Of a DNA stretch of 64,000 bases, positions 20,463 through 30,778 are shown one piece after another. Source of the stretch: Candidatus Reidiella endopervernicosa (lineage in GTDB: Bacteria > Pseudomonadota > Gammaproteobacteria > GCF-013343005); contig NZ_CP054491.1 of assembly GCF_013343005.1 (NCBI RefSeq), positions 3,330,501 to 3,394,500 on the forward strand, in the 5' to 3' direction. Position 1 is the first letter of the stretch. Each line of letters opens with the position of its first letter. Both the position numbers and the translations under genes were made by a program. The notes below the pieces were generated by a model. That model saw only the letters and a list, made by a program, of their open reading frames with translations, made no database searches and was not told where the DNA came from.

Positions 20463-20789
20463 CTACAGGTTGCTATCGATAAAGGCGGAGAGCTGAGATT
20501 TGGAGAGCGCGCCAACCTTAGTCGCTTCGACGTTTCCACCCTTGAACAGCATCAGGGTCGGAATGCCGCGAATACCAAACTTAGGTGGGGTGTTGGTGTT
20601 CTCGTCGATATTGAGCTTGGTCACCTTGACCTTACCGGCATATTCAGAGGCAATCTCATCGAGGATCGGGGCAATCATCTTGCAGGGACCGCACCACTCT
20701 GCCCAATAATCAACCAGCACAGGGATATCGGCCTTCAATACTTCTTCTTCAAAGCTGTCATCGGTCACGTAGACGATTTGGTCACTCAC
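20463..20789 (-). CDS. trxA: Thioredoxin
   Basis: The general cytoplasmic disulfide reductant, also the electron donor to DsbD. The 108-residue protein has the active site [13 protein letters not shown] and the cis-proline region [12 protein letters not shown]. The frame runs on upstream, but GTG 20789 has GGAGG 8 bp before it and gives the canonical [13 protein letters not shown] start. Confidence 0.97.
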   Translation of the reverse strand: MSDQIVYVTDDSFEEEVLKADIPVLVDYWAEWCGPCKMIAPILDEIASEYAGKVKVTKLNIDENTNTPPKFGIRGIPTLMLFKGGNVEATKVGALSKSQLSAFIDSNL

Positions 20790-21017
20790 TCTTTCTGCCT
20801 CCAGATTAATTCGGGTGATTTCACTAAGCCGCACGACGCATCACAGTGGTGAGACGGGAATCGAGGCGGCCTTCAAAATTCGGGGTAATCAGTTCAGTAT
20901 CTTTTCGATTATTCTCATTCTGCAGAACTGTTCTCTACAGGGTAGCTGCAATTTGAGCCCAGATGTCGACACATTTCAAGTCCAAACGGTCACACTTTTA
21001 AGTTATGCTCTGGACTC

Positions 21018-22295
21018 ATGAGCGAAAAGAACCTGACAGAGACAAAATTTTCCAGCCTCGGACTTGCCGAGCCACTCATCCAAGGCATTGAGGAGACGGG
21101 CTTTTCGTACTGCACCCCAATCCAGGCTGAGACCCTGCCACCCGCCCTCGAAGGGCACGATGTGGCGGGGCAGGCACAGACCGGCACTGGCAAGACCGCT
21201 GCCTTTCTGCTCGCCGGTTTCCAATACCTGCTCACCCATCCCGCCACCGAACACCGCAAACCGAATCAGCCTCGCGCGATGATTCTTGCTCCAACCCGAG
21301 AGCTGGCGATCCAGATTCACAAGGACGCCGAATCACTCGGCCGACATACCGGACTGAAGCTGGGACTGGTCTACGGTGGCACCGGTTACGAGCAGCAGCG
21401 CACCATGTTACAGGAGGGTGTCGACATTCTGATCGGGACACCAGGGCGCATCATCGACTACTTCAAGCAGAAGGTCTTCAATCTGCGCGAGGCACAGGTA
21501 CTGGTTCTTGACGAGGCAGACCGTATGTTCGACCTCGGCTTCATCGATGACATCCGCTATCTGCTGCGTCGCATGCCCGATCCCGACAAACGTCTCAACA
21601 TGCTCTTCTCGGCAACCCTTTCAATGCGCGTTACCGAACTCGCCTACGAGCACATGAACAACCCAACCAAGGTCACGATTGAGACCGACAGTGTGACCGC
21701 TGACAATGTGCGCCAGGCGATCTACTACACCGCCAACGACGAGAAGATCCCGCTACTGCTTGGCCTGATCAACCAGATGGTCCCGACCCGCAGCATCATC
21801 TTTGTTAACACCAAACGCATGGCAGAACGTATCGACGCCTACCTCGAGGGCAACGACCTCAAGGCGGCGGTGCTCTCCGGCGATGTACCGCAGCAGAAAC
21901 GTCAGCGTCTGCTGGAGCAGTTCCAGCAGGGTGAGCTGCCGATTCTGATCGCCACCGACGTGGCGGCCCGTGGTCTGCATGTACCTGAGGTGAGTCACGT
22001 CTTCAATTTCGACCTGCCACAGGATGCCGAGGACTACGTGCATCGCATTGGCCGTACCGCTCGAGCCGGTGCCAGTGGTGATGCGATCAGCTTCGCCTGT
22101 GAGGACTACAGCTTCTCACTGCCCGACATCGAGAGTTATATCGGTTACAAGATTCCCTCCGAGCCGGTCAGCAGCGACCTATTGGTCGAACCTAAACCTC
22201 CGGCCAAGCGCGAACGTCGCCCACGCAAGCCCAATGGCCGCGGCGGACAGTCACAGGGGCGTCGCAACAACCGTCCACACAAGCGCCACTCTTGA
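21018..22295 (+). CDS. rhlB: DEAD-box RNA helicase RhlB
   Basis: RhlB unwinds RNA for the degradosome. The 425-residue protein begins with the RhlB-type [31 protein letters not shown] and has the motifs AQTGTGKT (I), PTRELAIQ (Ia), DEAD (II), SAT (III) and [10 protein letters not shown] (VI). A basic Arg/Pro/Gly-rich tail (about 390-425) is likely to contact RNA. It is divergent from trxA, and rhlB beside trxA-rho is the usual gammaproteobacterial arrangement. Confidence 0.95.
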   Translation: MSEKNLTETKFSSLGLAEPLIQGIEETGFSYCTPIQAETLPPALEGHDVAGQAQTGTGKTAAFLLAGFQYLLTHPATEHRKPNQPRAMILAPTRELAIQIHKDAESLGRHTGLKLGLVYGGTGYEQQRTMLQEGVDILIGTPGRIIDYFKQKVFNLREAQVLVLDEADRMFDLGFIDDIRYLLRRMPDPDKRLNMLFSATLSMRVTELAYEHMNNPTKVTIETDSVTADNVRQAIYYTANDEKIPLLLGLINQMVPTRSIIFVNTKRMAERIDAYLEGNDLKAAVLSGDVPQQKRQRLLEQFQQGELPILIATDVAARGLHVPEVSHVFNFDLPQDAEDYVHRIGRTARAGASGDAISFACEDYSFSLPDIESYIGYKIPSEPVSSDLLVEPKPPAKRERRPRKPNGRGGQSQGRRNNRPHKRHS

Positions 22296-22402
22296 GTTGC
22301 ACTACCCGTTTCGTGACACGCCACACAGTTAGGCAGCCCCACTCTCTATAGAGATGAGCTGAACATTGGTATGCTGCGCGAAATAATGAACGATGGAATG
22401 TG

Positions 22403-23317
22403 ATGGCAACGCAAGTGGCGAGACTACCCACCTCACTAACTAAACCTGATGGCGCGCAGCGCTTCATCATTACCCTGATCAATCTGATCCTGGTGGTGCT
22501 GATCGCCTACCAACTGGCGCAGCTCACCTGGCGTTTTACCGCACCCGAGCCCGAACCACAGACCCGCCAACAGACAATCCAGCAGGCATCGGCCAAACAT
22601 GCCGCTGAGCACAATAGCGCCGAACAGATCGCCGCCTTGCAGCTCTTTGGCAAGGTAGAGACTCAGCGTGTTGTCACGCCGCAACCGATGGAACAGGCAC
22701 CACCGACACGCCTCAACCTGATCCTGCGCGGCCTGTTGGCCGCCGCCAGTGAAGCAACTGCTCGCGCCATCATCGAGGCCCCCGGCAGCGGCGAACACCT
22801 CTACACCGTGGGCGATGAGCTACCCGGTGGAGCCACTCTGCATCAGATTGAAAACGATCATGTAGTACTGGAGCGCAACGGTCGACTCGAAACCCTGCAC
22901 CTGCCCAAGCACCGTAATACTGCGGCAACAAAACCGCGGAGTAGCAGTGCCTCCCGTAGCACCAGCACCCAGCGTGTCGATCAACGCAGCAGCCGTGCCA
23001 TGACCAATATCGTGCGTGAATATCGGGAGCGCCTCAGCAGTGATCTCAGCACCCTGAGCCAACGCATCAATCTTTCGCCAGTGAATCAGAATGGCAGCTT
23101 CAAAGGTTTCCGCATCAACCGCATCGATAGTCGTGAGCGCAAACTACGCCAGCTTGGACTGCGCCGTGGCGACACCATCACCGCTGTGAATGGCATCGCG
23201 CTCGATAATCCGATGCGCGGCATGGAGGTACTGCAGAACCTCAACAGCGCCACCGAACTACAGATCGATATTCTGCGAAACGGTTCCCAGAAAACATTCC
23301 TCTACAGGGTAGAGTAG
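22403..23317 (+). CDS. gspC: Type II secretion protein GspC
   Basis: GspC links the inner-membrane assembly platform to the outer-membrane secretin. The 304-residue protein has one N-terminal membrane helix (about 24-44), a periplasmic homology region (about 70-170, with LNLILRGLLAAASEATARAIIEAPG) and a C-terminal PDZ-like domain (FKGFRINRIDSRERKLRQLGLRRGD). An in-frame GTG immediately precedes the ATG used here. It opens the gspCDEF block, 19 bp before gspD. Confidence 0.92.
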   Translation: MATQVARLPTSLTKPDGAQRFIITLINLILVVLIAYQLAQLTWRFTAPEPEPQTRQQTIQQASAKHAAEHNSAEQIAALQLFGKVETQRVVTPQPMEQAPPTRLNLILRGLLAAASEATARAIIEAPGSGEHLYTVGDELPGGATLHQIENDHVVLERNGRLETLHLPKHRNTAATKPRSSSASRSTSTQRVDQRSSRAMTNIVREYRERLSSDLSTLSQRINLSPVNQNGSFKGFRINRIDSRERKLRQLGLRRGDTITAVNGIALDNPMRGMEVLQNLNSATELQIDILRNGSQKTFLYRVE

Positions 23318-23336
23318 TCAGCGACAGAGAAGAGCA

Positions 23337-25265
23337 ATGAAGTCAAAAAACAAACATCGCCTGCGCCACGCCCTCACCGGCCTCAAAAGCGCACTCCTGC
23401 TGAGCCTGGCACTCACCGTCGCCCCCTTTGTGAACGCGGCTCCGGTGACGCTGGAGATGAAGGATGCCGAGATCACCACTCTGATCGAACTGGTCTCGAG
23501 CGCGACCGGTAAAAACTTTATTGTCGACCCACGCGTCAAGGGTAAGGTCACCGTCATCTCCTCACGCAGCATGGAGGGCGAGGCGCTCTACCGCGTCTTC
23601 CTCTCGATCCTGCAGGTACACGGCTACGCCGCCGTTGAGAGCGGCAAGATCATCAAGATCGTCCCCGAGGTCAATGCCAAGCAGGGCGCCACTCCAGTTC
23701 GCGATGGTCCACGCCTGCGCGGCGATGAGACCATCACCCGTGTCATCCCGATCGAGTACAGCAACGCGGCGCAGCTGGTTCCAATTCTGCGTCCGCTGAT
23801 TCCTCAACAGGGCCACCTCGCTGCCCACGCCGAGACCAACGTGCTGATCGTCTCCGACCGTGCCGCTAATGTGGCGCGTCTGGAGAAGATCATTCGTCGC
23901 ATCGACCAGGCCAGCGAGGGTGCCGCACCCGCCAAGGGTAAGGGCGGACAGAGCAGCAGCTCTGAACGAGCACTGGTTGCCGATGAACGCACCAACACCA
24001 TCCTGCTGTTTGCCGACAAGAGTGAACGACTACGTCTGCGCGCCCTGATCGCCCACCTCGACACACCGGTGGAGATGGAGAGCGAGGGCGACACCCAGGT
24101 CATCTTCCTGCGCTACGCCAGCGCCAAGGAGCTCGCCCCGGTGATCACCGGCGTCAGCCAGAACATCGTCAGCGAACAGAAAGAGAAGAGCAAAAAGGTC
24201 GAGACCAGCAGCGTTACCATCCAGGCGCATGAGAGCAACAATGCGCTGGTAATCACTGCACCCCCAGCAATGCAGCGCACCCTGCACGCCGTGGTGCGTC
24301 AGCTCGATGTACGACGGGCACAGGTTCTGGTCGAGGCGGTGATCGCCGAAATCCGCTCCGATAAGGCGGCTGAGCTTGGTGTGCAGTGGCGCGCCATGTC
24401 CGACCCCAACGGCACTGGCGGCATCGGCGGCACCAACTTCAATATCACCAAGAACGGTATCAACGCAGTCAGCGCCAATCCGCTCGGTGTCGGCGACGGC
24501 CTCAGCCTCGGTTATTTTGAAGGGACCAAGACCTTACTCGGCACCGAGTTCCTCAATCTAGGTGTACTTCTACGCGCACTCGGCAGCGACGGCTCAACCA
24601 ACATCCTCTCCACCCCGAGCCTGGTGATGATGGATAACCAGGAGGCGGAGATTGTCGTCGGTCAGAATGTGCCGTTTGTTACCGGCTCCTACACCAGTGC
24701 CGGCAGCGGCAGCACCCCCGACAACCCGTTCCAAACGATCCAGCGCGAGGATGTCGGTCTGACCCTGAAGGTCAAACCGCAGATTAACGAAGGTAACGCG
24801 ATCAAGCTCGACATCGAACAGGAGGTCTCGAGCATCAGCACCACCGGCACCAGCGCCTCCGACATCATCACCAACACCCGCTCGATTCGCACCAGCGTGA
24901 TGGTCGAAGATGGCCGAGTGCTGGTGCTCGGCGGGCTGATCGATGATCAGCAGCGTGAAAGCGTGGAGAAGGTGCCGGGCCTCGGCAACATCCCGCTGCT
25001 CGGCCACCTCTTCAGCTACAAACACACCACCAAGGAGAAGCGCAATCTGATGGTCTTCCTCCATCCGCAGATCATGCGCGATGCCGCTACCGAGACCAAA
25101 ATCAGCGGCAGTAAATACAGCCTGATTCGCGCCCAGCAGCTCGATCTTCAGAAAAATGGCGTACCGCTGATGCCCGGCGAAAGTGCACCACTGCTGCCTG
25201 AGATGGAACAGATGATGACCCTGCCTACCCCCTACGAAGCCGAGGCCGATGGCAGTCATCAGTAG
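23337..25265 (+). CDS. gspD: Type II secretion secretin GspD
   Basis: GspD forms the outer-membrane channel of type II secretion. The 642-residue protein has a signal peptide (cleaved near [10 protein letters not shown]), the N0-N3 domains ([32 protein letters not shown] and three ring-building repeats) and the secretin core with [12 protein letters not shown] and the C-terminal [19 protein letters not shown]. It overlaps the next gene by 17 bp if gspE begins at 25249. Confidence 0.97.
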   Translation: MKSKNKHRLRHALTGLKSALLLSLALTVAPFVNAAPVTLEMKDAEITTLIELVSSATGKNFIVDPRVKGKVTVISSRSMEGEALYRVFLSILQVHGYAAVESGKIIKIVPEVNAKQGATPVRDGPRLRGDETITRVIPIEYSNAAQLVPILRPLIPQQGHLAAHAETNVLIVSDRAANVARLEKIIRRIDQASEGAAPAKGKGGQSSSSERALVADERTNTILLFADKSERLRLRALIAHLDTPVEMESEGDTQVIFLRYASAKELAPVITGVSQNIVSEQKEKSKKVETSSVTIQAHESNNALVITAPPAMQRTLHAVVRQLDVRRAQVLVEAVIAEIRSDKAAELGVQWRAMSDPNGTGGIGGTNFNITKNGINAVSANPLGVGDGLSLGYFEGTKTLLGTEFLNLGVLLRALGSDGSTNILSTPSLVMMDNQEAEIVVGQNVPFVTGSYTSAGSGSTPDNPFQTIQREDVGLTLKVKPQINEGNAIKLDIEQEVSSISTTGTSASDIITNTRSIRTSVMVEDGRVLVLGGLIDDQQRESVEKVPGLGNIPLLGHLFSYKHTTKEKRNLMVFLHPQIMRDAATETKISGSKYSLIRAQQLDLQKNGVPLMPGESAPLLPEMEQMMTLPTPYEAEADGSHQ

Positions 25266-26760
25266 CGATGCGATGAGCGCACTGGAGCAGAGCACCCGGC
25301 GACTGCCGTTTGCCTTTGCCAAACGTCACGGCGTATTGGTGACCGGCGGAGATGGGGAGCCACTGCGAGTGCTCTATCGTCCTGGACTGACCACGGCCAC
25401 CATCGCTGAAGTGAAACGCTTCCTCGATGCCCCCTTTATCCTGGAGCGCACCAGCGAGGAGGCGTTCGACGCCCGACTCGCCTCGGGTTATGAGCAGAAC
25501 GCCGGTCACGCCGCACAGATGATGGAGGATATGGGCGAGGATCTCGATCTCTTCAGCATCGCCGAGCAGCTGCCCGAACCAGAAGATCTGATGGAGAGCG
25601 AGGACGATGCGCCGATCATTCGCCTGATCAACGCCCTGCTCACCGAGGCGGTCAAAGAGGGTGCCTCCGATATCCATATCGAACCGTTCGAGAACCGCCT
25701 GGTGGTCCGCTTTCGCATCGACGGTGTGCTACGCCAGGTGATCGAACCACAGCGGGTGCTGGCGCCACTGTTGGTTTCACGCATCAAGGTGATGGCCAAG
25801 CTCGACATTGCCGAGAAACGACTGCCGCAGGATGGGCGCATCTCTCTGCGCGTTGCCGGTCGTCCAGTCGATGTGCGCGTCTCCACCCTCCCCTCCGGCC
25901 ACGGTGAGCGCGTGGTGCTACGACTGCTCGACAAACAGGCGGGGCGTCTCGACCTTGAGCAGCTCGGCATGCTGGCCGCCAGTCGCGACTCACTCGATAG
26001 CCTGATCCATAAACCACACGGCATTATTCTCGTCACCGGCCCAACCGGTTCGGGTAAAACCACCACCCTCTACGCGGCGCTGAGTCGTCTCAATGCGGCA
26101 CGGCGCAACATCATGACCGTCGAGGATCCGATCGAGTACTACATCGACGGCATCGGCCAGACCCAGGTCAACACCAAGGTCGACATGAGCTTCGCCCGCG
26201 GTCTGCGCGCCATCCTGCGACAGGACCCCGATGTCGTGATGGTGGGTGAGATTCGTGATCTGGAGACCGCCGAGATCGCGGTACAGTCGAGCCTGACCGG
26301 TCACCTGGTGCTCTCAACCCTGCATACCAACACTGCTGCAGGTGCCGTAACCCGTCTGCGTGATATGGGCGTTGAACCGTTCCTGCTCTCATCGAGCCTG
26401 ATCGGCGTACTCTCACAGCGACTGATCCGCCTGCTCTGCGACCACTGCAAAGAGCCCTATAGCGCTGGCACTAGCGACTGCGAAGTGATGGGAGTCGATC
26501 CATCAAATCCACCCACCCTCTACAACCCGGTCGGCTGCCCGCACTGCAACGGTCTCGGCTATCGCGGTCGAAGTGGTATCTACGAATTGATCGAGATCGA
26601 CGAGCAGCTGCGCACCATGATCCACGACGGTGCTGGCGAACATGAGCTAGAGCGCCACGCCCGCACCCGTTCACCTGGCATCCATAGCGACGGTGTCCGT
26701 CGTGTCCTCACCGGTGAAACTGCACTGGAAGAGGTTCTGCGCGTGATTCGTAGCGACTAA
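25249..26760 (+). CDS. gspE: Type II secretion ATPase GspE
   Basis: GspE is the cytoplasmic ATPase that drives pseudopilus growth. The 503-residue protein carries the N1E-like start, the Walker [16 protein letters not shown], the Asp box, the Walker B region [14 protein letters not shown], the His box [11 protein letters not shown] and a zinc-binding insert with CDHC and CPHC knuckles. All catalytic parts are present. ATG 25273 ([16 protein letters not shown]) is an alternative start that would avoid the overlap with gspD. Confidence 0.97.
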   Translation: MAVISSDAMSALEQSTRRLPFAFAKRHGVLVTGGDGEPLRVLYRPGLTTATIAEVKRFLDAPFILERTSEEAFDARLASGYEQNAGHAAQMMEDMGEDLDLFSIAEQLPEPEDLMESEDDAPIIRLINALLTEAVKEGASDIHIEPFENRLVVRFRIDGVLRQVIEPQRVLAPLLVSRIKVMAKLDIAEKRLPQDGRISLRVAGRPVDVRVSTLPSGHGERVVLRLLDKQAGRLDLEQLGMLAASRDSLDSLIHKPHGIILVTGPTGSGKTTTLYAALSRLNAARRNIMTVEDPIEYYIDGIGQTQVNTKVDMSFARGLRAILRQDPDVVMVGEIRDLETAEIAVQSSLTGHLVLSTLHTNTAAGAVTRLRDMGVEPFLLSSSLIGVLSQRLIRLLCDHCKEPYSAGTSDCEVMGVDPSNPPTLYNPVGCPHCNGLGYRGRSGIYELIEIDEQLRTMIHDGAGEHELERHARTRSPGIHSDGVRRVLTGETALEEVLRVIRSD

Positions 26761-26762
26761 CC

Positions 26763-27977
26763 ATGAGCGCTTTCGAATACGCGGCACTCGACAACACCGG
26801 TAAGACCCGCAAGGGGGTGCTGGAAGGCGATACCGCTCGCCAGATCCGTCAGCAGCTGCGCGACCTGCAGCTCACACCGCTTCAGGTCGAACCGGTTACC
26901 GAACGTGAACAGCGCAGCCAGAAGCAACAGCTTTTTGTGCGCAGCATCGGCGCCACCGATCTGGCACTGATCACCCGCCAACTCGCCACCCTGATTCGCG
27001 CCGGGCTGCCACTCGAGGAGGTGCTGCAGTCGGTCGCCAAACAGAGCGATAAACCGCGCATCAAGAGCATGCTGCTCGAGGTACGCGCGCAGGTAATGGC
27101 CGGCCACCCGCTCGCCGAGGGGATGGGACGCTTCAGCCACATCTTCCCCGACATGTATCGCGCCACAGTGGCCGCAGGCGAACAGTCGGGGCACCTCGAC
27201 ACCGTGTTGGAGCGGCTCGCCGACTACACCGAAAACCGTCAGCAGATGCAGCAGAAGATCCAGCTCGCTCTCTTCTACCCAGCACTACTCACTGTGATGT
27301 CGGTACTGATTGCCGGCGGTCTGCTCACCTACGTGGTACCCGAGGTGGTGCGTGTTTTTGATAACATCGGTCAGACACTGCCGTGGCTCACACGCGCACT
27401 GATCACACTGAGTGAATTTCTGCAAAGCTACGGCATCTATCTGGTACTTGCGCTCGGCCTCTCCGCAATTGCACTGCAGCGACTGTTACGTCACGAGGGA
27501 CCGCGCTACCAATTCCACACCCTGTTGCTGAAACTACCGCTCATCGCACGACTCAACCGTGGTCTTAACACCGCACTCTTCGCCCGCACCTTCAGCATTC
27601 TCACCGCCAGCGGCGTACCGGCACTCGACGGACTCAACATCTCCTCACAGGTGGTTGGTAGCCTGCCGATGCGCCACGCCATTGATGAAGCGGCCACCAA
27701 GGTACGCGAGGGTAGCAACCTGCACACAGCACTGGAGCAGAGCGGCCACTTCCCACCAATGACGCTACACCTGATCGCCAGCGGAGAGGCCAGCGGCAAG
27801 CTGGAAGAGATGCTGGAGCGCGCCGCCACCAATCAGGAGCGCGAGGTCGAGACGCTGATCGCCGGACTGCTCGGCATCTTCGAGCCACTGCTGATTCTGG
27901 TAATGGGTGGTATCGTACTGATTATCGTGCTGGCTATCCTGCTGCCGATCTTCGATCTCAACCAGCTGGTGCAGTAG
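26763..27977 (+). CDS. gspF: Type II secretion inner-membrane protein GspF
   Basis: GspF is the polytopic platform protein that contacts GspE. The 404-residue protein has two repeated cytoplasmic domains (ATLIRAGLPLEEVLQSVAKQ and LTASGVPALDGLNISSQVV) and three membrane helices (about 170-195, 220-240 and 375-397). Its 3' end has a degraded copy 2.2 kb downstream (30210-30314), a trace of duplication. It ends the first gsp block; gspG-N resume at 36.7 kb. Confidence 0.96.
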   Translation: MSAFEYAALDNTGKTRKGVLEGDTARQIRQQLRDLQLTPLQVEPVTEREQRSQKQQLFVRSIGATDLALITRQLATLIRAGLPLEEVLQSVAKQSDKPRIKSMLLEVRAQVMAGHPLAEGMGRFSHIFPDMYRATVAAGEQSGHLDTVLERLADYTENRQQMQQKIQLALFYPALLTVMSVLIAGGLLTYVVPEVVRVFDNIGQTLPWLTRALITLSEFLQSYGIYLVLALGLSAIALQRLLRHEGPRYQFHTLLLKLPLIARLNRGLNTALFARTFSILTASGVPALDGLNISSQVVGSLPMRHAIDEAATKVREGSNLHTALEQSGHFPPMTLHLIASGEASGKLEEMLERAATNQEREVETLIAGLLGIFEPLLILVMGGIVLIIVLAILLPIFDLNQLVQ

Positions 27978-28021
27978 CAGCAGGGAGACATCACAACAAG
28001 GAATTAAGGGAAGAAGGGAGA

Positions 28022-28027
28022 GATAAC
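28022..28027 (+). promoter_or_regulatory. Ribosome-binding region of the first S8 protease
   Basis: The purine-rich GGAGAGATAAC stretch just before ATG 28028 supports that start and shows the gene is translated separately from gspF, 50 bp upstream. Confidence 0.4.
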
Positions 28028-30166
28028 ATGGACGTGATTGTGAAACATTTGATTGGCGCAACGCTGTCGCTTGCACTACTGGCGCTAACAAACCCCGGCG
28101 TGGCTGCGGAGCGCGAAGCGGGAGGCAGTCGCCACACCGATCGATTAATCATCAAGCTCCACGACACGCAGGGCGACAAGCGCACAGCGCTCAATCACGA
28201 TCGAGTTAGCCGCCTCTCCGGCCTTGCAGGGATCACACTAACACCACACCGGCGCATGTCTGGTCGCGCCGAGGTGGTACGGCTTCCTGCACACTACACC
28301 ATCGACACGGTCAAGACATTCGCAGCCTCGATCGCCGAAGACCCCGATGTCGACTACGTCGAACCCGACTACATCCGCTACCCGATGGCCACCCCCGACG
28401 ACACACACTACGACGAACAGTGGCATCTGCACGATGTCACCGACGATAGCGAACCGGGCTCGGCCAACCTGGAAAAGGCGTGGGACATCACCACCGGTAG
28501 CGCCTCGGTAGTGACGGCAGTACTCGATACCGGCCTGCTGCCCCATACCGACATCGTCGCCGACGGCAACATCAACGACGGCGATGACCGCGTCGTACCC
28601 GGCTACGACTTCGTCGACTATGACGACTTCGTCAGCGATGACACCTCCGCCAATGATGGCGACGGCCGCGACACCGACCCGACCGACCCGGGCGACTGGG
28701 TAACCAACGCCGAGAGCAGTGACGCCGAGAGCAGCCTCTTCGGCTGTTTCGTCGCGGATAGCTCCTGGCACGGCACCCACGTCGCCGGCACCATCGCCGC
28801 CGACAGCGACAATAACAGCGGTGTTGCCGGCGTCGACTGGGTGGGCAAGCTGCTGCCAGTGCGCGTGCTCGGTAAATGCGGCGGCTACAACTCCGACATC
28901 ACCGACGGCATGCGCTGGGCGGCCGGCCTCTCCGTCCCCGGGGTGCCCGACAACGCCAACCCCGCCAAGGTGCTCAACCTCAGTCTCGGTGGTTACGGCG
29001 ACTGCAGCACCACCGAGCAGAACACCATCGACGCGGTCACCGCCGCCGGTGCGGTCGTGGTGGTGGCAGCAGGCAACGACGCATGGGACGTCAGCATCAG
29101 CGCCCCCGCCAACTGCAACGATGTGATCGCGGTCGCCGCCGTCGACCGCGCCGGCGGTCTGGCCAGTTACAGCAACTACGGCACCCTGATCGACATCGCC
29201 GCCCCCGGCGGTGATACCAACGAGATTCTCTCCACACTCGACGGCGGCACCACCACAGCCAATAACGACAACAGTTACCTCGGCTATGTCGGTACCAGCA
29301 TGGCCACCCCCCACGTCGCCGGTGTTGCCGCACTGATGTTCGCCATCGACCCGACCCTCCTGCCATCGGAGGTCGAGACGATTCTCACCTCAACCGCGCG
29401 TACCTTCCCCCTCGGTACCGGCAGCGCCGGTGGCGATTGCCATACCCCGCTCTGCGGCGAAGGTATTCTCGATGCCCATCAGGCACTGATCTACACACGA
29501 GACAAGCCGCTAATCGCACCGCTCGCCGACCACACCATCACCAGTGGCGACAATCTCAACATCCCGATCAGCGTCGACTACAGCGGCACCACAGCACCGA
29601 TAATCGTCGCTGCGGGGCAGCCCACCAACGCCCTCTTTAGCGCTGGCGGCAACGGCTCAGCAACCATTACTCTCAACTCCAATGAGACCAACAATGACAG
29701 CAGCTACAATGTAATCGTCATCGCCACCGACGGCGATGATCATTCGCTGGTCGACTACGAGCGCTTCACCATCACCGTCGAGAACGCCGCGCCGATCCTC
29801 ACCACCCTATCCAACCGAAACGCTTCTGCGGGCACTATGCTCGAATTTACCGTCACCGCCAGCGACGTCGACGGCAGCAATCCGCGACTCACCGTCAGCG
29901 ACCTCCCATTAGGAGCGACCTACGATGACAACCACGACGGCAGCGCAAACTTCAACTGGACACCGGGTTCTGATCAGGGAGGGAGTCACGAGATCATCTT
30001 CACCGCCACCGACCGTAGCAACAACGCTCTGATCGACAGACAGACGATCACCGTGACGGTTTCGAACACCTCATCAGGCTCAAGCGGAGGTGGTGGCGGT
30101 AGTCTCGGTCTACTTCCTCTCTTCGTCTTCCTCGCCATGCTCTCACGCCGCCTGAAAGTGCGTTAG
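28028..30166 (+). CDS. Secreted S8 (subtilisin-like) serine protease with GlyGly-CTERM-like tail
   Basis: A 712-residue protease. A signal peptide (about 1-27) precedes an I9-type propeptide (about 35-120, ending DVDYVEPDYIRYPMA) and the catalytic domain with Asp ~167 (VLDTGLLPHTDI), His ~247 (SSWHGTHVAGTIAAD), the oxyanion Asn in AAGND and Ser ~424 (GTSMATPHVAGVAAL). Two Ig-like putative-binding repeats (about 500-685) follow. The tail is SGGGGGSLG, a hydrophobic stretch and a basic end, the GlyGly-CTERM pattern recognised by rhombosortase. It sits between gspF and its own paralogue, so it is a likely type II secretion substrate. Confidence 0.92.
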   Translation: MDVIVKHLIGATLSLALLALTNPGVAAEREAGGSRHTDRLIIKLHDTQGDKRTALNHDRVSRLSGLAGITLTPHRRMSGRAEVVRLPAHYTIDTVKTFAASIAEDPDVDYVEPDYIRYPMATPDDTHYDEQWHLHDVTDDSEPGSANLEKAWDITTGSASVVTAVLDTGLLPHTDIVADGNINDGDDRVVPGYDFVDYDDFVSDDTSANDGDGRDTDPTDPGDWVTNAESSDAESSLFGCFVADSSWHGTHVAGTIAADSDNNSGVAGVDWVGKLLPVRVLGKCGGYNSDITDGMRWAAGLSVPGVPDNANPAKVLNLSLGGYGDCSTTEQNTIDAVTAAGAVVVVAAGNDAWDVSISAPANCNDVIAVAAVDRAGGLASYSNYGTLIDIAAPGGDTNEILSTLDGGTTTANNDNSYLGYVGTSMATPHVAGVAALMFAIDPTLLPSEVETILTSTARTFPLGTGSAGGDCHTPLCGEGILDAHQALIYTRDKPLIAPLADHTITSGDNLNIPISVDYSGTTAPIIVAAGQPTNALFSAGGNGSATITLNSNETNNDSSYNVIVIATDGDDHSLVDYERFTITVENAAPILTTLSNRNASAGTMLEFTVTASDVDGSNPRLTVSDLPLGATYDDNHDGSANFNWTPGSDQGGSHEIIFTATDRSNNALIDRQTITVTVSNTSSGSSGGGGGSLGLLPLFVFLAMLSRRLKVR

Positions 30167-30209
30167 CAAAGCGAGCGTGTAATCAGCCCCACCGCACCGC
30201 AATATCGAT

Positions 30210-30314
30210 GAGACGGTGATCGCTGGGCTGCTCGACATCTTCGAGACGCTGCTAATTCTGCTGATGGGCAGTATCGTGCTGCCGACCTTCGATCTCAATC
30301 AGCTGGTACAGTGA
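30210..30314 (+). pseudogene. Remnant of a gspF 3' end
   Basis: In one frame this reads ETVIAGLLDIFETLLILLMG, then VLPTFDLNQLVQ and a stop. It is near-identical to the last 35 or so residues of GspF (ETLIAGLLGIFEPLLILVMG...LLPIFDLNQLVQ) apart from a short internal deletion. There is no upstream gspF body. It marks the left edge of an old tandem duplication that also gave the second S8 protease. Confidence 0.85.
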
Positions 30315-30410
30315 TGTGCGGTAGTTCACACTCTGAGTGACGGGCGATTGTTACCATCCGGCCTGGGCGCTATAACCGGGGGTAACAAAGCAACCCAAAG
30401 GCGCCTCGCC

Positions 30411-30764
30411 ATGAAATACCACAATCAATTCAATCGACTCCTGGCTGCAGCAATACTATTTCTGACGCTGCTAATGACGGGGTGTGTCGTCGACAAACCC
30501 GCGAACGGTGATCTAAGCGCGCGTATTATCATTAAATTCACTCCAGAGGTGGCTGCACCTGCCGATAACGCCTATATGGCACAGCTGGGTGAAGGTACCG
30601 AAGCGACACTTAAATATATACGAGCAACATCGGGTGGCGCTCATCTGCTCTATGCGGGCAGTCTGACCGACATGGCGCACCTGAACCGCCTCATCGAGAG
30701 ACTCAACAACCGAGAAGACACAATCTATGCCGAGCTGGATGCTCGACGTAAAACCGCGAAGTAA
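30411..30764 (+). CDS. Lipoprotein with protease-propeptide-like domain
   Basis: A 117-residue protein beginning MKYHNQFNRLLAAAILFLTL with a lipobox LMTGC (Cys near residue 26), so it should be lipid-anchored. The mature part (about 38-115) has the layout of the I9 propeptide of the neighbouring proteases: ARIIIKFTPE at the start, LKYIRATSGGAHLLYAG in the middle and a final NNREDTIYAELD where the proteases have DPEVEYVEPD. It ends 15 bp before the second protease. A role as a trans-acting chaperone or inhibitor of that protease is inferred. The frame opens 21 codons upstream; ATG 30411 gives the signal peptide. Confidence 0.72.
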   Translation: MKYHNQFNRLLAAAILFLTLLMTGCVVDKPANGDLSARIIIKFTPEVAAPADNAYMAQLGEGTEATLKYIRATSGGAHLLYAGSLTDMAHLNRLIERLNNREDTIYAELDARRKTAK

Positions 30765-30778
30765 CCGATGGATAGTCG

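Noticed and set aside
28238-29314. 358-codon open frame on the minus strand across the first S8 protease
   Set aside because: Gly/Val/Ala-rich, low-complexity shadow of a GC-rich gene with a full set of protease motifs on the other strand.
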